In this document: positions 8,167-15,574 of the stretch, in pieces
How positions within the stretch are numbered: the stretch's first letter is position 1
How the letters are laid out: every line of letters starts with the position of its first letter
Assembly: GCA_035524675.1 (NCBI GenBank)
Contig: DATKOK010000029.1
Location: forward strand, 1 to 17,700
From: FEN-987 sp035524675
GTDB taxonomy: Archaea > Thermoproteota > Bathyarchaeia > 40CM-2-53-6
DNA: 17,700 nucleotides
Reading direction: 5' to 3'
Notes under the pieces: model-generated
Database searches by the model: none
What the model was told of the DNA's origin: nothing
What the model saw: only the letters and a program-made list of their open reading frames with translations
Translations under genes and position numbers: made by a program

Positions 8167-8189
8167 TTTCTACCAACATGAAACAGCAT
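8163..8189 (-). CDS. Possible leader mini-ORF (8 codons) coupled to aIF2-beta
   Basis: An ATG at 8189 begins MLFHVGRN and ends with TGA at 8165-8163, which overlaps the TTG start of aIF2-beta (8166-8164) in the form TTGA. AGGTGAT at 8201-8195, a seven-base perfect match to the archaeal anti-SD, sits five bases before this ATG and is too far from the TTG to serve it directly. This arrangement suggests re-initiation at aIF2-beta after translating the leader. Chance occurrence of such a short ORF cannot be excluded. Confidence 0.35.
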   Translation of the reverse strand: MLFHVGRN

Positions 8190-8194
8190 GATGA

Positions 8195-8201
8195 ATCACC
8201 T
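8195..8201 (-). promoter_or_regulatory. Perfect Shine-Dalgarno upstream of the aIF2-beta leader ORF
   Basis: Minus-strand AGGTGAT, complementary to ATCACCT of the 16S 3' end. It lies five bases from the leader ATG at 8189 but 28 bases from the aIF2-beta TTG. Confidence 0.5.
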
Positions 8202-8287
8202 ATTTGTTGATTCCCTTTTCGATGCATCCGGCGTAACTCCGCAACTGTTGTAAAGACCTTCTAAGATTGGTTGCGATGAAGAAGTGT

Positions 8288-8294
8288 GGAGGAG
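8288..8294 (+). promoter_or_regulatory. Shine-Dalgarno of metG
   Basis: GGAGGAG eight bases before the ATG at 8303. It decides the metG start and makes the in-frame upstream TTG (8267) and ATG (8276) unlikely. Confidence 0.7.
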
Positions 8295-8302
8295 AGTCGG
8301 CT

Positions 8303-9934
8303 ATGGGAAAATGGATAGTCAACGCTGCTTGGCCTTATGTGAATTCCGTGCCTCACCTGGGAACTTTCATCCACCTTCTGAGCGCAGATGTATTCACAAG
8401 GTACCTACGCCTCAGAGGAGAAGAAGTAATTGCAGTGACAGGGTCAGATGAGCATGGAACACCAATTGAGATTGAAGCCCTGCGGCGAGGTATCCAGCCA
8501 AGAGAATTAACCGACCAGATGCACGCTGAGATCTGCAGACTTCTCCAAGCGTATGAGGTAAACCTTGACAATTACACTCGAACGGAGAGCCCTGTGCACA
8601 TTCAATTCACGCAAGAATTGTACCGCAAGCTGTATGACAACGGATACGTTTACACGCAAAGTGTGAATTTGCCCTATTGTGAAAAGGATAAACGCTTTCT
8701 CCCTGACCGTTTTGTGGAAGGTAAGTGTCCTCATTGCGGGTTCGAATCGGCTCGCGGTGACCAATGCGATTCATGCGGTCGAGTACTGGACCCTCTCGAA
8801 CTAGTCATGCCAAAATGTGTTTTCTGCGGCTCAACTCCAATCATAAAATCAAGCACTCACTGGTTCTTTGATCTCCCTAAGTTCCGAGATAAACTGCTTG
8901 CAGTCTTGAACGAAAATAAGCAACTTCCAGAAAACGCTCGAAACTTCTCGCTGAGATGGTTGGAAGAAGGCTTGAAACCACGAGCCTTGACGAGAGATAA
9001 CAAGTGGGGAATCCCAGCTCCCTTTCCGGGAGCAGAGGGGAAAATCATCTACGTCTGGTTCGAAGCAGTTCTGGGCTACGTGTCTGCGTCCATAGAATGG
9101 GCACAGAACAGCGGTAAGAAGGATAAATGGAAAGAATTCTGGTTCGACAGCTCGACGCGAAATGTCCATTTCATCGGGAAGGACAACATTCCTTTCCACG
9201 TCATCATATTTCCTGCACTCCTCTTGGCCACTCACGAGAAATATGTACTACCTTGGCAAGTGTCCTCTACAGAATTCATCCTCTTCGATGGCCAGAAATA
9301 TTCGAAGAGTAAGAAGATAGGCATCTGGATGGACGACGCGCTAAAAGTTGCGCCTGGCGAATACTGGCGTTACGTACTTATGGCGATTAGACCAGAGTTG
9401 CGCGACGCTAACTTTACGTGGCGTGACTTCGAAATGCATGTGAACAGTGAACTCAACGACGTTCTCGGGAACTTCATTCATCGCACGCTGGTTTTCATAA
9501 ATAACAACTTCGAAAGAAAAATCCCTAACCCCGACGTCTTTGATACGAAAGATGAAGAATTCAAGCAACAAATCTGTGGTTCGCCAGCTAAAGTAGCTTC
9601 ATTGTTTGATCAATTTCAACTGAAAACCGCTCTGGCAAGTATTATCGAACTAGCCAGGACCGGCAACCAATACTTGAGTGAACGCGAACCTTGGCATCTC
9701 ATTAAGACTGATAGAAAGAAGACTGCCACCACGCTATTTCTTGCATCACAACTCGTACGGACTCTGGGAATTCTGATCTCGCCCTACTTGCCCGAAACAG
9801 CCCGTCGGATAAGCGACCAGTTAGGAATTGCGCGAGAGATCCATTGGGACGATGCTGGAAAGCTCAGTCTTGAACCAGGCCATCAAATTGGTCAGCCCGA
9901 ACCGTTGTTTCATAAGATAACTGTCCCGAAATAG
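8303..9934 (+). CDS. metG: Methionyl-tRNA synthetase
   Basis: 543 residues; class I synthetase that charges initiator and elongator tRNA-Met. The Rossmann fold starts at the N terminus ('KWIVNAAWPYVNSVPHLG'), with the HIGH-type motif HLGT (18-21) and 'TGSDEHGTP'. The connective peptide (about 125-180) holds seven cysteines, including CPHC (142-145), CDSC (155-158) and CVFC (172-175), the double zinc-knuckle type of archaea. The KMSKS loop reads 'GQKYSKSKK' (about 330-338). The anticodon-binding helical domain follows ('ELNDVLGNFIHRTL', 'EREPWHLIK') and the protein ends shortly after 'EPLFHKI'. It lacks the C-terminal EMAP/Trbp111 tRNA-binding domain fused in many longer archaeal MetRS (about 700 residues). 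Start fixed by the SD at 8288-8294. Confidence 0.96.
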   Translation: MGKWIVNAAWPYVNSVPHLGTFIHLLSADVFTRYLRLRGEEVIAVTGSDEHGTPIEIEALRRGIQPRELTDQMHAEICRLLQAYEVNLDNYTRTESPVHIQFTQELYRKLYDNGYVYTQSVNLPYCEKDKRFLPDRFVEGKCPHCGFESARGDQCDSCGRVLDPLELVMPKCVFCGSTPIIKSSTHWFFDLPKFRDKLLAVLNENKQLPENARNFSLRWLEEGLKPRALTRDNKWGIPAPFPGAEGKIIYVWFEAVLGYVSASIEWAQNSGKKDKWKEFWFDSSTRNVHFIGKDNIPFHVIIFPALLLATHEKYVLPWQVSSTEFILFDGQKYSKSKKIGIWMDDALKVAPGEYWRYVLMAIRPELRDANFTWRDFEMHVNSELNDVLGNFIHRTLVFINNNFERKIPNPDVFDTKDEEFKQQICGSPAKVASLFDQFQLKTALASIIELARTGNQYLSEREPWHLIKTDRKKTATTLFLASQLVRTLGILISPYLPETARRISDQLGIAREIHWDDAGKLSLEPGHQIGQPEPLFHKITVPK

Positions 9935-9937
9935 CGA

Positions 9938-10579
9938 GTGACACGCGGATTGCCCGTCTTGAAAATCGATATGCACGTTCACACTGAAGGCTCTCCAGAC
10001 GCTCACACTAGGATAAGTGACCTTCCGGGGATTATCACTGCGAAAGGTTTGGATGGAATTGCAGTAACTGAACACAACCAGTTTAATCCTCCAAGCTTCA
10101 GCAACGTAATCATCCTTCCAGGAGTCGAAATCTCCTCAGCAGAAGGGCACATCGTCGCACTTGGTGTGCATGAAATTATCCCGCGGGGCCTCTCCGCAGA
10201 CGAGACGATAGATAGGATTCATGATCAAGGAGGCATCGCTATCGTTCCACATCCTTATGATCCTGTGTGTGAATGCGTGAAGATCCGGAATCTCAAAGTC
10301 AGGCCGGACGCGGTAGAGACTATGAATGCGGACGCGTTGTCTTTTGGAATCTCGAATTATCTCGCAAGGAGAGATGCACGCAAGTTCAACCTTCCTCAAG
10401 TAGGAGGAAGCGATTCACACATTCCTGAATCAATAGGCGACTGCTACACATTGATTGATGCGGCCACTCGCTCAGTAACGGACATTATGTCTGCCATACG
10501 CGAAGGAAAAACACAACCAGGTGGGCGCGCGACTTCAGTCATGAACAAGTGGCGCAAACTCAGTTACAAGTTCAAATGA
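9938..10579 (+). CDS. PHP-domain metal-dependent phosphoesterase
   Basis: 213 residues. PHP motifs: motif I 'KIDMHVHTEGS' (His13, His15), motif II 'GIAVTEHN' (Glu45-His46, where TDH is usual), a metal-binding Glu in 'PGVEISS' (about residue 65), 'IVPHPYDP' (about 103-110), and motif IV 'GGSDSH' near 155-160. Such proteins hydrolyse phosphoesters (histidinol phosphate, nucleoside 3',5'-bisphosphate or 5'-nucleotide ends) with a trinuclear metal site; the substrate here is unknown. The GTG start follows the metG stop by three bases and is in the same frame; there is no clear SD, so translation may depend on coupling to metG. A later TTG at 9959 is an alternative start. Confidence 0.8.
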   Translation: MTRGLPVLKIDMHVHTEGSPDAHTRISDLPGIITAKGLDGIAVTEHNQFNPPSFSNVIILPGVEISSAEGHIVALGVHEIIPRGLSADETIDRIHDQGGIAIVPHPYDPVCECVKIRNLKVRPDAVETMNADALSFGISNYLARRDARKFNLPQVGGSDSHIPESIGDCYTLIDAATRSVTDIMSAIREGKTQPGGRATSVMNKWRKLSYKFK

Positions 10580-10590
10580 CGACGCGCGTG

Positions 10591-11400
10591 CTATTCCATT
10601 TGGTCTAGCCCTAACCTTATGTCCATGCCGTTGTCATTGTCGGACTCTGGTTCGAGTTCATCAACATCTATAGAGAGTTTTCTGGATGATGGTGAATGGG
10701 GGAAAGCGATCCCGGTTACGAGCAGGTGGACACTAGCGGTAGCTTGGCTGCTTCTTTGCGCGGAACAGACAATTATGTCAATAGGACGCATCGCCCTTGC
10801 GACCCATCTTGAAGCACGTACCAGGGTTTTCCGGTCAATTTCCCGGCCTAGAATGCTGAGGAAAACCTGCGGTCTATTGGAGAATTCAGCGACAGGCAGG
10901 AGCGCTCTCAATGCTTTGAGGAGTGCTTCTTCGACATTCGAAGATGAATTGGCCGCGCTGACTCGCGCTAACTGCCCTCTCGTTAGCATCCTCCTTAGTG
11001 GTTTCCTGCATGAAGTATCCTTCAATCCTTCGGAGATCGCAAAGGCGAGATCCGAGTAGGACAACCTTGGACCAGGATCGGGTGACCCTTGGATGGGGTC
11101 GACAAATACGATCGTGTCGCAGAATCGAAGCATTAGTCGAAGGTTTTCAGCTTCGCTCAGGCTAGACAAGCCTATTCCGGGCATGAGCGCGATTAGAATA
11201 CAGCCATCTCGTTTTGCTAGGTCAGCAGCGAGCTGCAGTTTAGCGGGCTGAATCAGGCTTCCTGTGATGAAGATAATGCCCGAATCGCGCCGTGCTAAAC
11301 ATGTTCCGGGTGCTCCGTAATGTGGTTGTCCTGTCATCATAAGACCGTCTAGTCCTGAGGCATCGTTCTCGGCACTGGCTTGTTCTCGCGTTTTCAGCAC
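10591..11400 (-). CDS. FtsZ/tubulin-like protein lacking the N-terminal GTP-binding half
   Basis: 269 residues. From residue 39 it follows the order of FtsZ from strand S4 on: 'RDSGIIFITGS' matches the FtsZ 'ADMVFITAG'; 'DLAKRDGCILIALMPG' matches the helix and strand after the tubulin loop; 'LSEAENLRLMLRFCDTIVFVDP' matches 'NAEEGIERLKEHTDTLIVIPN'; 'NVEEALLKALRALLP' matches the helix before the C-terminal domain; 'VFLSILGREIDRKTLVRAS' matches 'ALIHVMGPEDLTLEEA'; 'IDIIVCSAQ' matches 'ATIIWGA'; and 'ASVHLLVTGIA' matches 'VRVLLVITG'. The GGGTGTG signature after 'FITAG' is absent (here SLIQPAKLQ) and the ~95 residues carrying strands S1-S3 are missing; an in-frame TGA lies eight codons upstream of the GTG, and the 115 bases upstream hold no other part. 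It ends in an acidic linker (DVDELEPESDNDN) and a short terminal peptide. Homology is inferred by eye; GTP binding is unlikely. It is convergent with the PHP gene (11-base gap). Confidence 0.5.
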   Translation of the reverse strand: MLKTREQASAENDASGLDGLMMTGQPHYGAPGTCLARRDSGIIFITGSLIQPAKLQLAADLAKRDGCILIALMPGIGLSSLSEAENLRLMLRFCDTIVFVDPIQGSPDPGPRLSYSDLAFAISEGLKDTSCRKPLRRMLTRGQLARVSAANSSSNVEEALLKALRALLPVAEFSNRPQVFLSILGREIDRKTLVRASRWVARAMRPIDIIVCSAQRSSQATASVHLLVTGIAFPHSPSSRKLSIDVDELEPESDNDNGMDIRLGLDQME

Positions 11401-11515
11401 GGTCGACCGAGCGAGAGCTGGTCACACTGGCGATACAAGCGAGATTGCGTGAGACGCTTCAATTCGAACGAAACTGTGATAGCCAGTTACGCATGAATAC
11501 GAACAGAACTCGGAA

Positions 11516-11800
11516 TTAGCCTCCGCCCACGGGCGGTATAATTGCAAAGGTGCAATCTCGAGTCATTGGCGTTTCAAACCCTTTGAGTGCTGAGATCAGG
11601 TTGTCGTCGACTAGAAACTGAAGGTTTGACCGCGGCAATGACGTTTTCGGGTCGAATAAGTAGTCTTTCAGTTGAGTATGATTTGTCACGATGAGTTTCA
11701 GAAGATCTAGAACAGTAGTTCCATGCGTTAGGTTGAGGACTTCGTCACGTAAGCCGACCATTTCGCGTACTATGGCAAAGTATTGTACCTTAACGTTCAT
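11516..11800 (-). CDS. MoaD/ThiS-family ubiquitin-fold protein (SAMP-like)
   Basis: 94 residues. Beta-grasp sulfur-carrier type: begins 'MNVKVQYFAIVREMVGLRDEV' pattern (strand, then the F-A-x-x-R-E motif of MoaD), has 'TTVLDLLKLIV' as the first helix, 'VDDNLIS' near 64-70, and ends 'FAIIPPVGGG', the exposed Gly-Gly tail that is adenylated by MoeB/ThiF-type E1 enzymes. It could be MoaD for molybdopterin synthesis or an archaeal small modifier (SAMP). The ATG overlaps the gcvPB stop (ATGA), so it is translationally coupled to glycine decarboxylase and no molybdopterin genes are near. Confidence 0.82.
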   Translation of the reverse strand: MNVKVQYFAIVREMVGLRDEVLNLTHGTTVLDLLKLIVTNHTQLKDYLFDPKTSLPRSNLQFLVDDNLISALKGFETPMTRDCTFAIIPPVGGG

Positions 11801-13281
11801 GATAATTCACCATTCGTTCTTCTCCACGTTAGCTGCATTGTTTTAGGTCGGCTTGCTTTCGCTTCATCAATGCGTCTGACGGTCGTTGAGTGTGGGCTTG
11901 TAAGTATTGTTTCTGACTTTGCGTAGCATTCATCGCTGATTTTCTGGAATGCTGACACCACGGCATCCAACTCCCGTTTGCTTACGGTCTCGGTCGGTTC
12001 TATTAGCATTGCTTCCTCCACGATCGTGGGGAAGTAGATCGTGGGTGGATGGATTCCCATATCCAGGAGTCTTTTTCCCACCTGCATCGCTGAGATTCCT
12101 GTCTCCTTGAATAGTTTTGATGCGGATAGCACAAATTCATGCTTTCTTGGTATGCTGTTTCCGTATGGTAATTCGAATCCTCTTATCTTGCTCAATTTCG
12201 CGGCTAGATAGTTTGAGTTCAAGACTGAGATTTCCGAAATTGTCTGGAGCCCTTCCTTTCCGTGGAGAAGAATGTAGACGTATGCTCGGAGTACGACTGC
12301 TACGCTTCCATAATACGCTCTGACTTTTCCGATTGATTTTGGCAGGTTGTAGTTCAGGAAGTACTCTCTACCGTCGTATTCTACGGTTGGGACCGGAAGG
12401 TAGTCGACTAATGATTTCGTGACTCCCACGGGTCCTGAGCCAGGCCCGCCTCCGCCGTGCGGCGTTCCAAATGTTTTGTGAAGGTTCAGGTGGACGATAT
12501 CGAATCCCATGCTTCCTGGTTTTGCTTTCCCTAGAATCGCGTTCAAGTTCGCGCCGTCGTAGTATAAGAGTCCCCCTGCATGGTGTACGATATCGGCAAT
12601 TTCGAGTATCTCTCGTTCGAAGATGCCGAGTGTGTTGGGGTTGGTTATCATCAGTCCAGCTGTTTTCGGACCTACCGCACTTTTCAGGGCTTCTTTATCG
12701 ACGCATCCGTTCAGCGACGGGATTTCCACAACCTTGTATCCTGCCATCGCGGCGCTTGCAGGGTTTGTTCCGTGGGCAGAGTCAGGGATGATTATTTCGT
12801 CTCTTGAGCTTTCGTTTCGGTCTGCGTGGTATGCTTGCATCAGCAAAACCCCGGTATATTCACCATGTGCCCCCGCCGCAGGCTGGAATGTAATCTTGTC
12901 GACGCCCACGATTTCCGCGAGAAGGTTGGAAGCTTCGTACATGATTTGCAGAATTCCCTGAGCCGTCTTGGGATTTTGGTACGGATGCATTTCCTGCATT
13001 TTGTGTGATGACGCAATCTGGTCGCAGACTTTAGGATTGTATTTCATTGTGCAGCTGCCTAACGGATAGATGCCTAAGTCTACGCCGTAGTTTTCCTGCG
13101 AGAGACGTGTGTAGTGTCGGATGACATCGATCTCCGCAAGATCTGGCAAAGAGGGTGGAGTCTGGCGCCTTATTTTCTGAGGAGCCGGATTGGTTTCGTT
13201 AGTTACCTGATCAGAGATTTGATTCGTGTGAGAAAGTTGGATAATTAGTGGTTCATCCCATCTCGCTTGAACAAAACCCAT
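11797..13281 (-). CDS. gcvPB: Glycine dehydrogenase (decarboxylating) subunit 2, P-protein beta
   Basis: 494 residues, slightly long by family standards. This PLP subunit of the glycine cleavage P-protein decarboxylates glycine and passes aminomethyl to lipoyl-GcvH. The PLP lysine is Lys269 in 'VHLNLHKTFGTPHGGGGPG', the hallmark of the family. Other landmarks are 'GIYPLGSCTMKYNP' (70-83), 'PAAGAHGEYTG', 'IIIPDSAHGTNPASAAMAGY' (163-182), 'NPNTLGIFE' and 'YYDGANLNAI' (Asp242). The N-terminal ~45 residues and C-terminal ~30 residues are variable. It starts one base after the gcvPA stop. gcvH and gcvT are not in the window. Confidence 0.95.
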   Translation of the reverse strand: MGFVQARWDEPLIIQLSHTNQISDQVTNETNPAPQKIRRQTPPSLPDLAEIDVIRHYTRLSQENYGVDLGIYPLGSCTMKYNPKVCDQIASSHKMQEMHPYQNPKTAQGILQIMYEASNLLAEIVGVDKITFQPAAGAHGEYTGVLLMQAYHADRNESSRDEIIIPDSAHGTNPASAAMAGYKVVEIPSLNGCVDKEALKSAVGPKTAGLMITNPNTLGIFEREILEIADIVHHAGGLLYYDGANLNAILGKAKPGSMGFDIVHLNLHKTFGTPHGGGGPGSGPVGVTKSLVDYLPVPTVEYDGREYFLNYNLPKSIGKVRAYYGSVAVVLRAYVYILLHGKEGLQTISEISVLNSNYLAAKLSKIRGFELPYGNSIPRKHEFVLSASKLFKETGISAMQVGKRLLDMGIHPPTIYFPTIVEEAMLIEPTETVSKRELDAVVSAFQKISDECYAKSETILTSPHSTTVRRIDEAKASRPKTMQLTWRRTNGELS

Positions 13282-13282
13282 C

Positions 13283-14674
13283 TTAGATTCCCCTCAAGAC
13301 TTGCTGGAGCTTGTCGACCAGCATGTCGATATCTCCGTGTGAGTGAACTTCAGTGAAACAGTACAACGCAGTCTGCCCGAGTTCAGGAAACATAATGCTG
13401 AGGTCCAGTCCTCCTTGTATTCCTGCTCTCAGAAGTGCTTCATTGATTTCAGAAACCTTCTTGCCCGATTTATTGAAATTGACTCCAAATTCCGTGAAGT
13501 GGAATGAGTCAAAACAGGGGGCTCTTACTCCAGGTAATTCGTTCAGCTTCCGTTGTGCATACTGAGTACGTTCGGAGATGACGGTGCATAGTTCCGTAAG
13601 TCCTCGCGGGCCTAGGATTGAGAGGTAGACGCAGGCTGCGATCGCCATCAAAGCTTCGTTTGTGCATATGTTTGAGGTGGCTCTTTCTCGCCGTATGTGC
13701 TGCTCCCGAGTTTGCAGAGCCATGCAGTACGCGTCTTGTTTGCCGTCTTGCGTAGAGGTTTTTCCAATTATCCGTCCAGGCATCTGTCTGAGCAGGCGTT
13801 CTCCTTTACATGCGAAGATCCCTAAGAGCGGGCCCCCGAAATTCATGTGGTTACCAAGCGGCTGTCCTTCACCAATCACAATATCTGCCCCAAACTCCCC
13901 CGGGGACCGAAGTATTCCTAGAGAGATCGGTTCCACTCCCACTACGAGTAGGCTCCCCGCCTGATGTGCGATTCTGGAGATTTCTTCCACTTCCTCCTCG
14001 ACAAATCCAAGGAAAGAAGGGTATTCCAAGTAGACTGCCGCTGTTCTTGATGAGATCTTGTTTTTCAAATCAGAAAGATTCAGGGCGCCCGTCTTTTCAT
14101 TCTGTGCCGCCTCAACGATTTTGATGCCCGCGGACTCGGCGAATGCATTCAAAGTGCGAAATCGTTCGGGATGGGTGTAATGTGGAACAATGAATTCCTG
14201 ACGGCCACTCACTCGGCTAGTCATCCTTGCTGCTTCGCCCAGGGCTGTAGACCAGTCGTACAACGAGCTGTTCGCGTACTCCATGGCAGTAAGTTCACAA
14301 ACGAGACTTTGATATTCGAACAGAGCCTGCAACATTCCCTGAGAGATTTCCGGCTGATAAGGCGTGTACGATGTCAGAAATTCCCCTCGCGAAAGTATTG
14401 CATCGACCGCAGCTGGAATGTAGTGGGGCCAAACTCCTCCCCCTAAAAAGGAGATTACCTCTTTCGTAGAGAGATTCCTTGCGAGAATTGTTTCCACTTT
14501 GCGCCGTACGTCTGCTTCTGAGAGATGAGAAGGTATCCTCATCGTTGCTGTAGCCTGGATCTCTTTCGGAATATCGGAGAAGAGTTGGTCAATCGAGGCT
14601 ATCCCGATCTCTTGGAGCATCGATTGTATCAGCAGCGGATTGCTGTTGGAGATATAGCGATGGGGCTCTGTCAT
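13283..14674 (-). CDS. gcvPA: Glycine dehydrogenase (decarboxylating) subunit 1, P-protein alpha
   Basis: 463 residues, normal length. The partner subunit of GcvPB in the alpha2-beta2 P-protein; it has the same fold but no PLP lysine. Family landmarks: 'ISFLGGGVWPHYIPAAVDAI' (78-97), 'EFLTSYTPYQPEISQGMLQ' (98-116), 'ANSSLYDWSTALGEA' (134-148), 'GQPLGNHMNFGGPLLG', 'LQTREQHIRRERATSNICTN' (the block before the small domain). ATG start with GAGGAA about ten bases upstream and a TATA-like element at 14712-14719, so this is the first gene of the gcvPA-gcvPB-moaD operon. Confidence 0.95.
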   Translation of the reverse strand: MTEPHRYISNSNPLLIQSMLQEIGIASIDQLFSDIPKEIQATATMRIPSHLSEADVRRKVETILARNLSTKEVISFLGGGVWPHYIPAAVDAILSRGEFLTSYTPYQPEISQGMLQALFEYQSLVCELTAMEYANSSLYDWSTALGEAARMTSRVSGRQEFIVPHYTHPERFRTLNAFAESAGIKIVEAAQNEKTGALNLSDLKNKISSRTAAVYLEYPSFLGFVEEEVEEISRIAHQAGSLLVVGVEPISLGILRSPGEFGADIVIGEGQPLGNHMNFGGPLLGIFACKGERLLRQMPGRIIGKTSTQDGKQDAYCMALQTREQHIRRERATSNICTNEALMAIAACVYLSILGPRGLTELCTVISERTQYAQRKLNELPGVRAPCFDSFHFTEFGVNFNKSGKKVSEINEALLRAGIQGGLDLSIMFPELGQTALYCFTEVHSHGDIDMLVDKLQQVLRGI

Positions 14675-14701
14675 GCTTCGCTTTTCCTCGGGTGAGTTAA
14701 G

Positions 14702-14719
14702 ATCATCAATGATATTTAA
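14702..14719 (-). promoter_or_regulatory. Promoter of gcvPA with adjacent small inverted repeat
   Basis: On the minus strand TTAAATAT (14719-14712) is an archaeal-type TATA box, giving a start near 14690 and a short 5' leader before the ATG at 14674. ATCAT-CA-ATGAT (14702-14713) is a small inverted repeat touching the TATA box and could be an operator. Read by eye. Confidence 0.5.
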
Positions 14720-14733
14720 TTACGGTCCATAGC

Positions 14734-14745
14734 CAAATTAAATTA
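14734..14745 (+). promoter_or_regulatory. Promoter (TATA-like) of the acetyltransferase gene
   Basis: AAATTAAATTAG lies about 40-50 bases before the ATG at 14784, in the divergent region shared with gcvPA. It would place transcription start near 14765-14770. Confidence 0.4.
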
Positions 14746-14783
14746 GTTCAACAGGCATCAGACGTCTCGTAGGTAATTTGGTG

Positions 14784-15545
14784 ATGTCAACCGTTGAATC
14801 TTCAGCCTTCGTCGAAAGACGCGATCTCCTGGGCCCAAGTAACGTTGTCAGTTCAGGAGCGCGGGTCGAAGGAGACGTGAGGACAGGCAACGGAGTGCTG
14901 ATTGATTCGCACGCAACAATTCTTGGTCCTGTGAGCATTGGAGATGGAACATACATAGGCTCACATTGTGTGATTGGACACCCGAATGTTCCCGAAATGG
15001 CCGAACTGCGGCGTACGCATCGTTTAGGGGCAAAGGCTCAAACTGTAATCGGAAAGAACTGCGTGATTCGATCTGGTACCACAATCTACTCTGCGGTGAG
15101 GGTGGGAGATGATACGGCATTAGGTCATAATGTGACGTTGCGCGAAGGTGTGATTGTAGGTAATCGAACCAAGCTTGGAACAAATGTTGTAGTTGACGGA
15201 AAGTCAACTATCGGATCTAACGTTTCCGTTCAGACTGGTGTATACGTCTGCACTTATTCCACGGTCGAAGATAGCGTCTTCTTAGGCCCATGTTGCGTAT
15301 TTACGAACGACAAGTACGTCTGCCAGAGAGAGTTTGAGCTTGTTGGACCAACTGTCAAGAAGGGTGCGAGTATCGGAGCTAATGCTCTTCTCTTTCCCGG
15401 AGTCACCGTTGGAGAGGGCGCGGTGGTGGGTTCGCAGGCGATGGTGAATAGGGATGTACCTCCCCGTTGCATTTATGCCGGGCTCCCGGCAAAGAAGATC
15501 GGAGACGTACCCGCAAACTGGCGTTCTTCGCTGCTGCAGAGCTGA
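14784..15545 (+). CDS. Left-handed beta-helix sugar N-acetyltransferase, WbpD/WlbB-like
   Basis: 253 residues from the ATG; in-frame TTG (14778) and GTG (14781) just upstream are alternative starts, and AGGT at 14771-14774 fits ATG best. It is built almost wholly of hexapeptide repeats ([LIV]-G-x(4)): for example 'VSIGDGTYIGSHCVIG', 'TVIGKNCVIRSGTTIY', 'GNRTKLGTNVVVDGKSTIG'. A long loop (about 65-80) interrupts the coil. The block 'VSVQTGVYVCTYSTVEDSVF' with 'GPCCVFTND' resembles WbpD/WlbB/PglD-type enzymes that acetylate UDP-amino sugars or uronic acids. The end 'RDVPPRCIYAGLPAKKIGDV' is the usual C-cap. Substrate inferred only; S-layer or N-glycan sugar synthesis fits the neighbouring ribophorin-like gene. 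Confidence 0.8.
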   Translation: MSTVESSAFVERRDLLGPSNVVSSGARVEGDVRTGNGVLIDSHATILGPVSIGDGTYIGSHCVIGHPNVPEMAELRRTHRLGAKAQTVIGKNCVIRSGTTIYSAVRVGDDTALGHNVTLREGVIVGNRTKLGTNVVVDGKSTIGSNVSVQTGVYVCTYSTVEDSVFLGPCCVFTNDKYVCQREFELVGPTVKKGASIGANALLFPGVTVGEGAVVGSQAMVNRDVPPRCIYAGLPAKKIGDVPANWRSSLLQS

Positions 15546-15546
15546 T

Positions 15547-15556
15547 CGAATATTCG
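15547..15556. repeat. 10-bp perfect palindrome upstream of the ribophorin-like gene
   Basis: CGAATATTCG sits just upstream of the TATA-like element. A second palindrome, GAACGTTC (15575-15582), sits just downstream of it, so the pair brackets the promoter. Confidence 0.4.
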
Positions 15557-15565
15557 CCAGAATGG

Positions 15566-15574
15566 ATAAATATT
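15566..15574 (+). promoter_or_regulatory. Promoter (TATA-like) of the ribophorin-like gene
   Basis: ATAAATATT preceded by GAATGG, about 60 bases before the TTG start; predicted transcription start near 15597. A six-codon ATG mini-ORF (15611-15631, MKAEPS) lies between it and the gene. Confidence 0.45.

Noticed and set aside
8163..8189. Frameshift joining the mini-ORF to aIF2-beta
   Set aside because: The aIF2-beta N terminus starting at TTG already matches the family; the extra eight residues resemble nothing in it.
8267..8302. N-terminal extension of metG from TTG 8267 or ATG 8276
   Set aside because: The GGAGGAG at 8288-8294 would then lie inside the coding sequence, and the conserved MetRS N terminus begins at the ATG at 8303.
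11401..11515. tRNA or structured RNA in the gap between the MoaD-like and FtsZ-like genes
   Set aside because: A GTTCGAATT-like stretch and an 8-of-9 inverted repeat (11426-11434 with 11479-11487) were seen, but no acceptor, D or anticodon stems can be drawn.
11401..11515. Missing N-terminal half of the FtsZ-like protein in another frame
   Set aside because: The gap is only 115 bases with stops in the relevant frames, too short for the ~95 residues needed, and no GTP-binding motif is encoded there.
12471..12961. ORFs of 75-112 codons opposite gcvPB
   Set aside because: Overlapping shadows of a highly conserved gene, Cys/Arg-rich, without domains.
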